From Delphinapterus leucas (lineage: Eukaryota > Chordata > Mammalia > Artiodactyla > Monodontidae): DNA of 64,000 nt. Numbering within the stretch: position 1 is the stretch's first letter; every line of letters begins with the position of its first letter. Under the pieces are notes generated by a model that saw only the letters and a program-made list of their open reading frames with translations, was not told where the DNA came from and ran no database searches. Both the position numbers and the translations under genes were made by a program. The stretch spans positions 17,902,410 through 17,966,409 of the forward strand of contig NW_022098001.1 of the NCBI RefSeq assembly GCF_002288925.2, given 5' to 3'. Positions 24,950 to 37,085 of this stretch are shown in pieces.

Positions 24950-25600
24950 GTAGAAGAAAATTTCCCAGAGTGAATATACATTATTCTACTGATTAAAAGA
25001 GCTCATCAAGTGCCCAGTACAACAGATGAAAAAAATATCTCACCAAAGCTCATCTTTTTGAAATCTCACAATAGGAGTGAGGAATAGTAACCAGAGATTT
25101 TAGAAAGAATAAATATCACCTACAAAGGGATGGAGAATTATCTGACATAAGGTATTTTAACAGCAAGTGTCAATGCTAAAAAATTTATACCCAGCCAAAC
25201 TCTTAACCAATAGACAGTAGAATGAAGACATTTACAGACCAACTATGGCCTCTGAAACTTTATCTGATATGTCGCCTTTCTTAGGGAGTTCCTTGAGAGT
25301 GTACTACAGCAAAAACAAATGAGTAAGTAGAGAGGAAGAAACAGGTTTCAGGAAACCACAACTGAAACCCAAGAGAGCAGTAATAGGCCATCCCAGGAAG
25401 ATGTCTGTGCCCCAGGCCCTGAGAACATTGAGGAAGAACTGCATAAAATTCACTAAGGAAAAAGCTTACTCATTAAAATGTAAGAAATGATGGCATGTTT
25501 GTAAAGAAAAAAAAGAAGGAAAGAGGATTACTTTAAGTCATTTTCTTGGGGAATGGGAGAGAATGGATATTTCAGAAAGGGAAATTAATGGTTTGGTTAG
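24950..25600 (+). mobile_element. HAL1 / L1M ORF1-like fragment, sense
   Basis: Phrases characteristic of HAL1 or old L1M ORF1 occur in the expected order: GAAAATTTCCCAGAG, CAAGTGCCCAGTACAACAGA, TTTATACCCAGCCAAACTC and GAATGAAGACATTT. HAL1 is an old L1 relative with only an ORF1-type gene. The frame is thoroughly broken. Its right end is near the start of the next L1. Confidence 0.6.
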
Positions 25601-25617
25601 AGTATATTGGGGAGGAG

Positions 25618-26501
25618 ATTGGTTCAAGTTGGTGGAGTAGAAGGACATGCACTCACTCCCTCTTGCAAGAGCACCGTAATCACAACTAACTGCTGAACAA
25701 TCAACAACAGGAAGACACTGGAACTCCCCAAAAAAGATACCCCACATCCAAAGACAAAGGACAAGCCACAGTGAGATGGTAGGAGGGGCACAATCACAAA
25801 AATCAAATCCTATAACTGCTGGGCAGGGGTGGTGACTCACAAACTGGAGAACACATACCACAAGAGTCCACCCACTGGAGTAAAGGTACTAAGCCCCACA
25901 TAAGGCTTCCCAACATGGGGGTCTGGCAATGGGAGGAAGAATTCTTAGAGAATCAGACTTAGAAGTCTAGCAGGATTTGATTACAGGACTTCAACAGGAT
26001 TGGGGAAAACAGAGACTCCACTCTTAGAGGGCACACACAAAGTAGTGTGCACATCAGGACCCAGGGAAAGGAGCAGTGACCAGACCTACCTGCTAGTGTT
26101 GGGGGGTCTTCTGCAGGCAGAGGGTGGCTGTGGCTCACCATGGGCACAAGGACACTGGCAGCAGAAGTTCTGGAAAGTGCTCCTTGGCATGAGCCCTCCC
26201 AGAGTCCATCATTAGCCCAACTAAAGAGCCAGGTAAGCTCCAGCGCTGGGTCACCTCAGGCCAAAAAAACAGCAGGAAGGGAACTCAGCCCCACCCATCA
26301 GCAGAGAAGCAGATTAAAGTTTTACTGAGCTCTGCCCACCAGAGCAGCACCCAGCTCTACCCATCAGCAGTCCCTCTCATTAGGAAGCTTGCAAAAGCCA
26401 CTTAGACAGCCTCATCCACAAGAAGGCAGGCAGCAGAAGCAAGAAGACCTTTTATTCTGCAGCGTGTGGAATGAAAACCACATTCACAGAAAGATAGACA
26501 A
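25618..26501 (+). promoter_or_regulatory. L1 5' UTR (internal promoter region)
   Basis: This begins around GGTTCAAGTTGGTGGAGTAG, the position where cetartiodactyl L1s carry a YY1-like CAAGATGGCGG start. Here the core is mutated to CAAGTTGGTGG. It is G/C-richer than its surroundings and contains no long reading frame. L1 5' UTRs hold an internal Pol II promoter; whether any activity remains is unknown. Confidence 0.75.
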
Positions 26502-27414
26502 AATGAAAAGGCAGAGGGCTATGTACCAGATGAAAGAACAAAATAAAGCCCCAGAAAAACAACTAAATGAAGTAGAGATAAGCAAACTTCCAGAAAAAGA
26601 ATTCAGAATAATGATGGTGAAGATGATCAAGGACCTCAGAAAAAGAATGGAGACAAAGATTGAGAAGGTGCAAGAAATGTTTAACAAAGACTTAGAAGAA
26701 TTAAAGAACAAAAAAAACAGAGATGAACAATACAATAACTGAAATAAAAAATACACTAGGAGGAATCAATAGCAGAATAACTGAGGCAGAAGAACGGATA
26801 AGTGACCTGGAAGACAGAATTATGTAAATCACTGCCATGGAACAGAATTAAAAAAAAAAAAAAAAAATGAAAAGAAAAGAAGACAGCCTAAGAGACCTCT
26901 GGGACAGCATTAAATGCAACAACATTTGCATTATAGGGTTACCAGAAGAAGAAGAGAGAGAAAAGGGGTCCAAGAAAATATTTAAAGAGATTATAGTCGA
27001 AAAATTCCTTAACATGGGAAGGGAAATAGCCACTGAAGTCCAGGAAGCACAGAGAGTTCTAAGTAGGATAAACCCAAGGAGAAACATGCCAAGATACATA
27101 GTATTAAAATTGACAAGATTAAAGACAAAGAAAAATTATTAAAAGCAAGAAGGGAAAAATGACAAATAACATACAAGTAAACTCCCATAAGGTTAACAGC
27201 CGATTTCTCAACAAAAACTCTACAAGCTAGAAAGGAGGGGCATGATATATTTAAAGTGATGACAGGGAAGAACCTACAACCAAGATTACTCTACCTGGCA
27301 AGGATGTCATTCAGATTTGATGGAGAAATCAAAACCTTTACAGAAAAGCATAAGCTAAGAGAATTCAGCACCACCAAACCAGCTTTACAACAAATGCTAA
27401 AGGAACTTCTCTAA
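26502..27414 (+). pseudogene. L1 ORF1 (RNA-binding chaperone), broken
   Basis: The probable start at 26502 opens MKRQRAMYQMKEQNKAPEKQ, as expected for L1 ORF1. The first open piece (to 26742) is a lysine/glutamate-rich coiled coil with ISKLPEKEFR and heptad-like leucines, which normally forms the trimer. The frame stops at about 26740, a further in-frame stop sits near 26825, and an A-run occurs at 26850-26866. The RRM piece resumes at 26867-27142 with LRDLWDSIKCNNICIIGLPE and EVQEAQRVLSRINPRR. It then shifts again before the C-terminal domain, which ends at the stop at 27412-27414. Total length fits a roughly 300-residue ORF1p, but no intact protein is possible. Confidence 0.9.
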
Positions 27415-27579
27415 GTGGGAAACACAAGAGAAGAAAAGGAACTACAAAAACAAACCCATAACAATTATGAAAATGGTAATAGGAGCATACATATTAATAA
27501 TTACCCTAAATGTGAATGGATTAAATGCTCCAACCAAAAGAAAAAGGCTCACTGAATGGATACAAAAAAGAGACCCATA

Positions 27580-27791
27580 GGGCTTCCCTGGTGGTGCAGT
27601 GGTTGAGAGTCCGCCTGCCGATACAGGGGACACAGGTTCATGCCCCGGTCTGAGAAGACACCACATGCCACGGAGAGGCTGGGCCCGTGAGCCATGGCTG
27701 CTGAGCCTGCATGTCCAGAGTCTGTGCTCCGCAACAGGAGAGGCCACAACAGTGAGAGGCCCACGTACCGCAAAAAAAAAAAAAAAAAGAG
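27580..27791 (+). mobile_element. CHR-2 type SINE
   Basis: The head GGGCTTCCCTGGTGGTGCAG, a CHR-2 body and an A-tail of about 18 bases (27772-27788) are visible. Target duplication AGAGACCCATA is at 27569-27579 and 27792-27802. It is inserted in the first part of L1 ORF2. Confidence 0.96.
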
Positions 27792-28348
27792 AGAGACCCA
27801 TATATATGCTGTCTACAAGAGACCCACTTCAGACTTAGGGACACATACAGACTGAAAGTGAGGGGATGGAAAAAGATATTCCATGCAAATGGAAATCAAA
27901 AGAAAGCTGGAGTAGCAATACTCATATGGGACAAAATGGACTTTAAAATAAAGAATGTTATAAGACACAAGGAAGGACTCTACACAATGATCAAGGGATT
28001 AATCCAAAAAGAAGATATAACAATTATAAATATATATGTACCCTACCTAGGAGCACCCCAATACATAAGGCAACTGCTAACCACTATAAAAGAGGAAATT
28101 GACAGTAACACAATAATCGTGGGGGAATTTAACACCTCACTTACACCAATCGACAGATCATCCAGACAGAAAATTAATGTGGAAATGTAAGCTTTAAATG
28201 ACACAATAGGCCAGATAGATTTAATTGATATTTATAAGACATTCCATCCAAAAACAGCTGATTACACTTTCTTCTCAAGTGCACATGGAACATTCTCCAG
28301 GATAGATCACATCTTGGGTCACAGATCAAGCCTCAGTAAATTTAAGAA

Positions 28349-28526
28349 AATTGAAATCATATCAAGCATCTTTTCCAACCACAACACTATGAGAGTAGAA
28401 ATCAATTACAGGGGTAAAAATGTAAAAAACACAAACACATGGAAGCTAAACACTACGTTACTAAATAACCAAGAGACCACTGAAGAAATCAAAGAGGAAA
28501 TCAAAAAATACCTAGAGAAAAATGAC
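28349..28526 (+). repeat. Left copy of exact 178-bp duplication beside assembly gap
   Basis: Bases 28349-28526 are identical, as far as I can read, to 28728-28905 on the other side of the N gap (offset 379). It is L1 endonuclease-to-linker sequence. After each copy the sequences diverge at once. Confidence 0.95.
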
Positions 28527-28627
28527 GACAATGAAAACATGACTACCCAAAACCTATGGGATGCAGCAAAAACAGATCTGAGAGGGAAGTTTATAGCAAC
28601 ACAATCTTACCTCAGGAAACAAGAAAA

Positions 28628-28727
28628 NNNNNNNNNNNNNNNNNNNNNNNNNNNNNNNNNNNNNNNNNNNNNNNNNNNNNNNNNNNNNNNNNNNNNNNNN
28701 NNNNNNNNNNNNNNNNNNNNNNNNNNN
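28628..28727. other. Assembly gap of 100 N
   Basis: A run of exactly 100 N inside L1 ORF2. The round length suggests a placeholder for a gap of unknown size rather than a measured one. Open frames reported across it are meaningless. Confidence 0.99.
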
Positions 28728-28905
28728 AATTGAAATCATATCAAGCATCTTTTCCAACCACAACACTATGAGAGTAGAAATCAATTACAGGGGTAAAAAT
28801 GTAAAAAACACAAACACATGGAAGCTAAACACTACGTTACTAAATAACCAAGAGACCACTGAAGAAATCAAAGAGGAAATCAAAAAATACCTAGAGAAAA
28901 ATGAC
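28728..28905 (+). repeat. Right copy of exact 178-bp duplication beside assembly gap
   Basis: It begins directly after the N run and matches 28349-28526 base for base. The following L1 sequence (28906 on) differs from that after the left copy. Confidence 0.95.
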
Positions 28906-31900
28906 AAAACTTAATGATCCTAAACCTATGGGATGCAGCAAAAGCAGTTCTAAGAGGGAAGTTTATAGCAATACAATCCTACCTCAAGAAACAAGAAAAA
29001 TATCAAACAATCTACATTTATACTTAAAGGAACTGAAGAAAGAAATAAAAACAAAACTCAAAGTTAGTAGAAGGAAAGAAATCATAAAGATCAGAGAAGA
29101 AATAAAAACAAAGGAAACAATAGCAAAGATCAATAAAACTAAAAGCTGGTGTTTTGAGAAGATACACAAAATTGATAAACCTTTAGCCAGACTCATCAAG
29201 AGAAAAAGGGAGAGGAATCAAATCAATAAAATTAGAAATGAAAAAGAAGTTACAATTGACACCACAGAAGTACAAAGCATCATAAGAGACTACTACAAGA
29301 AACTCTATGCCAGGAAAATGGAAGAAGTGGACAAATTCTTAGAAAGGTATAACTTTCCAAGACTGAACCAGGAAGAAATGGAAAATATGAACAGACCAAT
29401 CACAAGTAATGAAATTGAAACTGTGATTAACAGTCTTCCAACAAACAAAAATCCAAAACCAGATGGCTTCACAGGTGAATTTCAACAGACATTTAGAAAA
29501 GAGCTAACACCCATTTTTCTCAAACTCTTCTAAAAAACTGCAGAGGAAGGAACACTCCCAAACTCATTCTACGAGGCCACCATCACTTTGATAACAAAAC
29601 CAGACAGAGATACTACAAAAAAAAGAAAATTACAGACAAATATCACTGATGAATATAGATGCAAAAAATCCTCAAAAAATACTAGAAAACAACACATTAA
29701 AAGGATCATAAACCATGATCAATTGGTAGTTATCCCAGGGATGCATGTTTCTTCACTATATGCAAATCAATCAACATGAAAAACCATCACAAATTGAAGA
29801 ATAAAAACCATATAAATATCTCATTAGATGCAGAAAATGCCTTTGACAAAATTCAACACCGATTTATGATAAAATCACTCCAGAAGGTGGGCATAGAGGG
29901 AAACTACCTCAGCATAGTAAAGGCCATATACAACAAACCCACAGCAAACATTATTCTCAATGGCGAAAAACTGTAATCATTTCCTCTAAGATCAGGAAAA
30001 GGACAAAGATGTCCACTCTCACCACTATTATTCAACATATTTTTGGAAGTCCTAGCCATGGCAATCAGAGAAGAAAAAGAAATAAATGGAATACAAATTG
30101 GAAAAGAAGAAGTAGAACTGTCACTGTCTGCAGATGACATAATACTACACGTAGATAATCCTAAAGATGCCACCAGAAAACTACTAGAGCTAATCAATGA
30201 AATGGGTAAATTTGCAGGATACAAAGATAATGCACAGAAATCTCTTGCAATCCTATACACTAACAACGAAAGATCAGAAAGAGAAATTAGGGAAACAATC
30301 CCATTCACCATTGCAACAAAAAGAATAAAATACCTAGGAATAAACCTACCTAAGGAGGTTAAATACCTGTACTCAGAAAACTATAAGACTTTGATGAAAG
30401 AAATCAAAGATGACATAAACAGATCAAGAGATATACCATGTTCTAGGATTAGAAGAATCAATATTGTGCAAATGATTATACTACACAAAGCAATCTAGAG
30501 ATCCAATGCAATACCTATCAAATTACCAGTGACATTTTTCACAGAACCTGAACAAAAAATCTTACAATTTGTATGGAGACACAAAAGACCCTGAATTGCC
30601 AAAGCAGTCTTGAGGGAAAAAAACAGAGCTGGAGGAATCAGACTCCCTGACTTCAGACTATAGTACAAAGCTACAGTAATAAAGACAATATAATACTGGC
30701 ACAAAAACAGAAATATAAATCAATGAAACAGGATAGAAAGCCCAGATATAAACCCACACACCTATGGTCAACTAATTTATGACAAAAGAGGTAAGGATAT
30801 ACAATGGAAGAAGACAGTCTTTTCAATAAGTGGTGCTGGGAAAACTAGACAACTACATGTAAAAGAATGAAATTAGAACACTCTCTAGCACCATACACAA
30901 AAATAAACTCAAAATGGATTAAAGACCTAAATGTAAGACCAGACACTATAAAACTGCTAGAGGAAAACTTAGGAAGAACACTCTTTGACATAAATTACAG
31001 CAAGATCTTTTTTGATCCACCTCCTAGAGTAATGGAAATAAAAACACAAATAAACAAATGGGACCTAATGAAACTTAAAAGATTTTGCACAGCAAAGGAA
31101 ACTATAAACAAAACGAAAAGACAAACCTCAGAATGGGAGAAAATATTTGCAAATGAATCAACAGACAAAGGATTAATCTCCAAAATATATAAACAGCTCA
31201 TGCAGTTCAATATTAAGAAAAACAAGCAACCCAATCAAAAAATGGGCAAAAGATCTAAACAAACATCTTTCCAAAGAAGATGTACAGATGGCCAAGAGGC
31301 ACATGAAAAGCTAACATCACTAATAGAGAAATGCAAATCAAAACTACAATATAGTATCACCTCGCATCATTTAGAATGGTCATCATCAGAAAATCTATAA
31401 ATGACAAATGCTGGAGAGGGTGTGGAGAAAAGGGAACCCTCTTGCACTGTTGGTGAGAATGTAAATTGATACAGCCGCTATGGAGGACAGTATGGAGGTT
31501 CCTTAAAAAACTAAAAATAGAATTAACATGTGACCCAACAATCCCACTACTGGGCATATACCCAAAGAAAACCATAATTCAAAAAGACACATGCTCCCCG
31601 ATGTTCATGCAACACTATTTACAATAGCCAGGTCATGGAAACAACCTAAATGTCCATCGACAGATGAATGGATAAAGAAGATGTGGTACATATGTACAAT
31701 GGAATATTACTCAGCCATAAAAAGGAATGAAATTTGGTCATTTGTAGAGACATGAATGGACAGACTGTCATACAGAGTGAAGTTAAGTCAGAAAGAGAAA
31801 AACGAATATAGTATATTAATGCATATATGTGGAATCTAGAAAAATGGTACAGATGAACCGATTTGCAAGGCAGAAATAGAGACACAGATGTACAGAACAA

Positions 31901-32057
31901 ATGTATGGACACCAAGGGGGGATTTGGGGGGCATGAATTGGGAAATTGGGATTGACCTATATACACTAATATGTATAAAATAGGTAAGTAATAAGAACTA
32001 ATAAGAACCTGCTGTATAAAAAATAAATAAAATAAAATTTAAAGTTAAAAAAAAAGA

Positions 32058-34019
32058 AAGAATCAAGAATGGGCAGAAGTAAGAAAAAGTTATTTTGAAG
32101 CAGAAGTTATTACCAGTTGAGAGAATTTTATCTTGTGCTTCTAAGATGACCGTGGTAGAAATTTATTTTCTATTTCCGATTAGGCCACTCCCAAGGTACT
32201 TTTTTTCTAATCACTTTTGCTGTTGGAAAGGAACTTTCTTGTGGGTGATTCAGAATGAAGGAGGAGGGATGCTAAAGAGCTTTCCTTCTCTACCCCTGCC
32301 ATCTTCACACTTCACCCTGGCCCTACCGCCTAGAGGAGAAAGAGACTAGATTCTGAAACAGAATCGGCCAAAATGGCCTGGGTCTAGAGTAACATTTTCT
32401 GCAAATTTCCGTCTATGCTCACATTGTGGGAGGGAATTCATCAAGGAGGGATGAGGAGAGACACTTTTAATAAAGGAATCAACATTTCAATTTGGAGTAG
32501 GAGTTAGTCAAGTCAAAGTGAGCAGTAGGGAAAATTTTCCAGGCTGAGGGAATAGCTTTGTCAAGAAGTGAGGAGACCATTTCACATTCTGATAAAGTGT
32601 TCTGTGTGACTACATTGTGAAAGATCTCAATTCATGTGAGAAAAATACACCAAAAAGAAAGAGAGCAGTTCAGAAAATCCTTGCTGGAGGAATGGACTCC
32701 TCAAACCTGAGCTATTCAACATGAAACAGTTCTGAATCCATGTCCAAACATAGGGAATTTGGATGTTCCAATGTTTTTTTTAAAAAATGAGAAAAGAGAA
32801 CAAAAAAATGTGAATGGAGAAATAAAACTTTACATAAAAAATCCACAAAGCAAGAAAAATGTTGGAAAGCAAATGGGATCACACTGAGTAAAGATAGTTC
32901 CTATAGTGTTCAAACATGTTGAAGAATTAGCTATAGATTTGCAAGACCGAAGTCACATTAAGAGCATTTATGAACTATTTTCTCACTATGAAAGTCATGG
33001 ATGTTGGATGTTCATATTTAACAAGGTAGGATTAGTGACCCACAGGGTGCATGTGCTGTGGCTTCAGGTGATACTTATTGGGAAGAATGTGTCCCAGGAC
33101 CAAGTCAGGAAGTAAATGGCCTTTTCACAATCACAGCACATATCAAGGTAGCCAGGCCAATAAAAAGAGACCTGAAGTGGGTTTCACTAAAATAGAGTAG
33201 ATCGCTTAAATTCTGGTCAAAATAACACTCATTTGAAGACAATAACTGCCTTTGAAATCTGAACAATGAGAGTTAAGAAACAAAACAGGATTGATTCAGG
33301 ACATTTTCTGATCCATACCAGGACTGCATCAAAAGAACTGTGTTTCTTACTCTAGTGGTGTACAAGCTGTGTGTTTTCACATAGAGGTTTTATTGCTGCT
33401 CATGCTTTTTCTTATTAATCATATTCCATATATTTTGGCAGCCTGTGTACTGTGCTTTTGTTTTATATCCATGAGATGAGAGAAAATTATTCAGGAAGCA
33501 AGTCAGCCATCATTTTTGACAAAATATTCTCAAACATCTTATGGGAGCTCCTCCGCCCTCCAGAAGGAAACACAATTGACTTTAATATCAAAGTCACAGT
33601 TGTAGGGAGTACAGCTTTTACTAAGAGGAAAAGGTTGAGGCCTAAAGTAAAGAAGGTCAGGAGGAAGCAAGTTAGGGTTTAAAGAGAACTGGAAACCTTT
33701 GAGAAGCACATATGGGCAATGGATTTTACTGGGCTAGAAGTTTGGGGACAAACATTAGTATGAAAAAAAAATGGGCATTTATCTATAATTTAATTTAATT
33801 TTATGCAGAGGCATATATTCCCTGAAAATCCAAGTGGTTGAGGATTCTGTGACTTGAGGTTTCAGTCATTCCTCTTTCCCTCAGGGACATAATTAACATT
33901 ATTATTACTGAAATATAACTAACAAATATTTTTAAAGTATTCACTAGTTATCTATATATAATGGCTCTAGGATAGAATGTTTCTCTTTGAAATAACAGAA
34001 TTTTTAAAAAGCAGAATAA
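32058..34019. other. No recognised feature
   Basis: Mixed-composition sequence with no repeat family I can name. Open stretches at 32095-32349, 32906-33115 and 33452-33682 are short and lack recognisable domains or exon signals. Confidence 0.5.
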
Positions 34020-34035
34020 AGAGCAGTTATTTCTT

Positions 34036-34226
34036 TGTACGCGGGCCTCTCACTGTTGTGGCCTCTCCCGTTGCGGAGCACAGGCTCCGGATGCGCAGGC
34101 TCAGCAGCCATGTCTCATGGGCCCAGCCGCTCCGCGGCATGTGGGATCTTCCCGGACCAGGGCACGAACCCGTGTCCCCTGCATCGGCAGGAGGACTCTC
34201 AACCACTGTGCCACCAGGGAAGCCCA
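34036..34226 (-). mobile_element. CHR-2 type SINE, antisense, without A-tail
   Basis: On the plus strand it begins GTACGCGGGCCTCTCACTG and ends CCACCAGGGAAGCCC, the reverse of a CHR-2. A 16-bp target duplication AGAGCAGTTATTTCTT lies at 34020-34035 and 34227-34242. The A-tail and the last few bases of the consensus end are missing. Confidence 0.95.
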
Positions 34227-34242
34227 AGAGCAGTTATTTCTT

Positions 34243-35229
34243 AAAAATAAAAAAGGGAAGATACACAAACTCTACTACATTTTTTTATTACAAATAGATT
34301 ATAAATTCCTTTTACAAAATTAAGGAAGTACAGGTTAGGAAAACTGTACACAGTTTAAAAAAAAACTTTGAATCACATCATACCTAGCTTTTTAATCTGC
34401 TTTTTCATTTATACTTATATATCATCAAGAGTAAAGAGTCAGATACTTGGCTTCCTTTTACTCCCCCCTTTCATTTATTTCTTTCATAATCAATAGAGCT
34501 GGTTTCAGATATTTTCTCTCAATTTTTTAATTTATCAAAGCTGCAAAGGGTAGCAAGGGAAAACACTAATCTGTATACATAGACAATGCAAAACTAAAAC
34601 AAAGACTGTCCTCATCTTGGCAAAGAATTAAAACACTTAATACTCCTACGGGAAGAAAAATAGTCATTTCTTTTGATTGAAATACTAAACAATATATGCA
34701 ATTATCTAGTAAGAATAAAAATTCAGTAAGATGACCAATAATGCTCTCTCTACTTTATATTAATACCCATTAGGCATTACAGAGGAAAAGAAGACTCAAC
34801 ATCCTCTTTTTTTTCCACATTCAGGTTTATGTTATTAAAATAAACAGATTACTTACAGTGGAGAATTTGTCTTGTGTTTCCAAATTCAATCTGATTGGGT
34901 AGTATTAAGCCTAGGAGCTTATTAGGAAACCTTTAAAAATAAGCTTATTCTCATTTCTGCTTGAATAAAACATTATTGTGAAATAAATCTCTTAGATGTG
35001 CAATTATATTATGTACATGTCTTAAACTTTATTTTACCTATTTATTTATTTACTTACTTCAAGTATATCCTGAACGGGGTGTTACCTTCATGGTCTAAAT
35101 GTTAGTGAACTGTCATAAGTGAAAGTCAGTGGGCAACCAGGACTTCTGGAATATGAACTCAATCCCTCTCACTTTAATATGTCAGCCTACAGTGCTAACA
35201 TATGTGAGTATATCTGCCATTGCCCTAAG
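34243..35229. other. No recognised feature
   Basis: AT-rich sequence without a repeat family or gene I can support. Confidence 0.5.
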
Positions 35230-35392
35230 AGCATATCACACCCCCTATGCCTATCCTTCTTCCTCATTAGATTGGAAGCTCCCTGAGGATTGGGATCTTA
35301 TCTTTCATGCCTTCATGTCATCTTCACTTCCTATCAAAACAATGGAAGTGTAGCAAAGTTGAACAAATATTTGCTAAATGAATTAATATATG
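35230..35392 (+). mobile_element. L2 LINE 3' end, sense
   Basis: The segment carries the familiar L2 tail pattern: TTAGATTGGAAGCTCCCTGA, a GGGATCTTATCTTTCATG section, and an ending close to AACAAATATTTGCTAAATGAA. L2 is a mammal-wide extinct LINE. Confidence 0.6.
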
Positions 35393-35665
35393 TCATTCAT
35401 TCACACCAGGTCATCAAACTACTTTTTTTGTTGACTTAGTGAGTATATGTCTTCAAACATGTCTGTTAGAAAGAATACCAACCCCTGAAAAAATGTAACA
35501 CTATTTGAAATGTTCTATTTTATCACCACTCTGTTTATCTGTTCTCAAGGACTCATGGCTAAGGCATTTTAGACAGGAAAATAGAACATACCATGAAAAT
35601 GAAGATAGTTTGAGATAAAACTGACCCTCACACTTAGCCCATGCAAAATCAAATTAAGTCCTCCA

Positions 35666-35927
35666 CACATATATACACTAACAAACGTAAGGTAGATAGC
35701 TAGTGGGAAGCAGCCGCATGGCACAGGGATATTGGCTCGGTGCTTTGTGACCGCCTGGAGGGGTGGCATAGGGAGGGTGGGAGGGAGGGAGACTCAAGAG
35801 GGAAGAGATATGGGAACATATGTATATGTATAACTGATTCACTTTATTATAAAGCAGAAACTAACACACCACTGTAAAGCAATTATACCCCAATAAAGAT
35901 GTTAAAAAAACAAACAAACAAACAAAC
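35666..35927 (+). mobile_element. LINE-1 3' end, 262 bp, sense, with target duplication
   Basis: Only the L1 3' UTR is present (purine-rich GGGAGGGTGGGAGGGAGG block, then CAATAAAGATG), followed by a CAAA-repeat tail at 35907-35930. Target duplication AAATTAAGTCCTCCA (35651-35665) and AAATTAAGCCCTCCA (35928-35942) marks a complete 5'-truncated insertion. It is the same 3' UTR type as at 2260-2632. Confidence 0.95.
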
Positions 35928-35942
35928 AAATTAAGCCCTCCA

Positions 35943-36835
35943 TATCTGATCGGGTTATTGAAATGGATGGCAGATAATCCCACAGAAAGATGATACTAAT
36001 AAATAAATTTTGGGCTCCCAATGACAAGGTAGGAAGAATTTGTATATTTCTCTCAATCTTTTTTCTGGTATTTTTAGAACTTAATCTTCTACATTTGGGT
36101 CAACAAAGTTGGGAAGGGTCAACAACTGCCAAGAATAAAGGAGAAAGTAATAAGGTGGTTGTGGGGCTTTGTGGACTATAATTGAAATCCTTACTTTTTA
36201 ACAGGAAAATTACTTTTACCCACATTTTTCTTTAGAGCTAAACAGACCCTTGAACTATACTTGAATCCCTCTCTTTAATATGTAGCAATACCATGCTTTT
36301 TTTGCTAAGAAAGCTGCACTGTGCTAGTATCAAAGTTGAGATGCAAGACTGGGTTGAATATCAAAATGTGTTTCTTTGTAGACATGTTGTGCCGGTTGAA
36401 TCACCTATACACAAGGGAATTATTTACTTCATTTTAATTTATTTAAAATATCTTAGAAACCATTTGATGGCAAACCATTTTCACTGAAAAGGAAATAGTG
36501 ACATCTGGTGGAATATTTTTATCTAAAAGCCTAGTCATTAACATTTCTACTCCCTCAAAATAAATGTTTAAAATATACATTCTTTCCCTGGAGAACAAAT
36601 GTGCCTTTGTAATGGAACTGGCATCTGCTATATATCATGATGTTACATTATGGTTCCAATACCAGTAACTAATTCCCTTCTTAAAATAAAAAACATGGAG
36701 ATTCTTCAGTTAATGTCCACAGCAATAAATCTTAAAAAAAAACCAAAAACTGATTACAAGGATTTGAGTCTTCTATCATTCTAGCCATTTTAGCAATACA
36801 ATCTGAAAGTCACAAGCAATATGGTATGTACAGAG
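35943..36835. other. No recognised feature
   Basis: No repeat family or gene is recognised in this stretch. Confidence 0.5.
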
Positions 36836-37085
36836 ATATGTAAACATACTTGTATATGTACATGTGCATATATGTGTATGTATATATTATATGCTTATGT
36901 ATATATTAATTATATATGTTATATTATTACATTATATTAATTATATAGTATATGTGTATCTAATATGTGCATACACATATATAATTATGTATAATTATAT
37001 GTACATACACATATATTGATTATATATTAATATTAATTATATATTTACACTTTATATATTTAATATAATTATATATACAATATAA
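36836..37085. repeat. TA-rich low-complexity tract
   Basis: About 250 bp almost entirely of A and T in TATATAT, ATTAATTATATA and GTATATAC-like alternations, with much internal self-complementarity. Confidence 0.9.

Larger units (their letters stand above)
27473..31839 (+). pseudogene. L1 ORF2 (endonuclease-reverse transcriptase), broken
   Basis: The start ATG at 27473-27475 is followed by a reading typical of the L1 endonuclease N-terminus (ITLNVNG). A CHR-2 SINE interrupts after about 30 codons. The endonuclease continues at 27858-28190 (IINIYVPYLGAPQYIR, VGEF) and 28314-28600. After the N gap, the linker and RT N-terminal part are open at 28901-29533, then broken RT pieces run at 29776-29976 and 30043-30498. 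At the RT catalytic site (30127-30138) the motif reads SADD rather than FADD. The C-terminal region is open at 30867-31400, and the usual terminal GI-stop lies at 31831-31839. Several stops and the SINE make this a pseudogene. Confidence 0.92.
25618..32057 (+). mobile_element. Nearly full-length LINE-1, sense
   Basis: The only copy in the window with a 5' UTR, ORF1, ORF2 and 3' sequence in order. It spans about 6.4 kb, including a CHR-2 SINE (27580-27791) and a 100-N gap with a duplicated flank. It ends in an A-rich tail (32010-32057). The 3' UTR is of the type without the purine block seen at 1-2632, so two L1 3' UTR types coexist here. It is inactive. Confidence 0.93.

Noticed and set aside
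28554..28784. Open frames crossing the N run
   Set aside because: They contain only unknown residues across a 100-N placeholder and carry no information.
32906..33682. Small open frames resembling gene pieces near 33 kb
   Set aside because: No domain, no consistent frame, and no splice structure that I can support.
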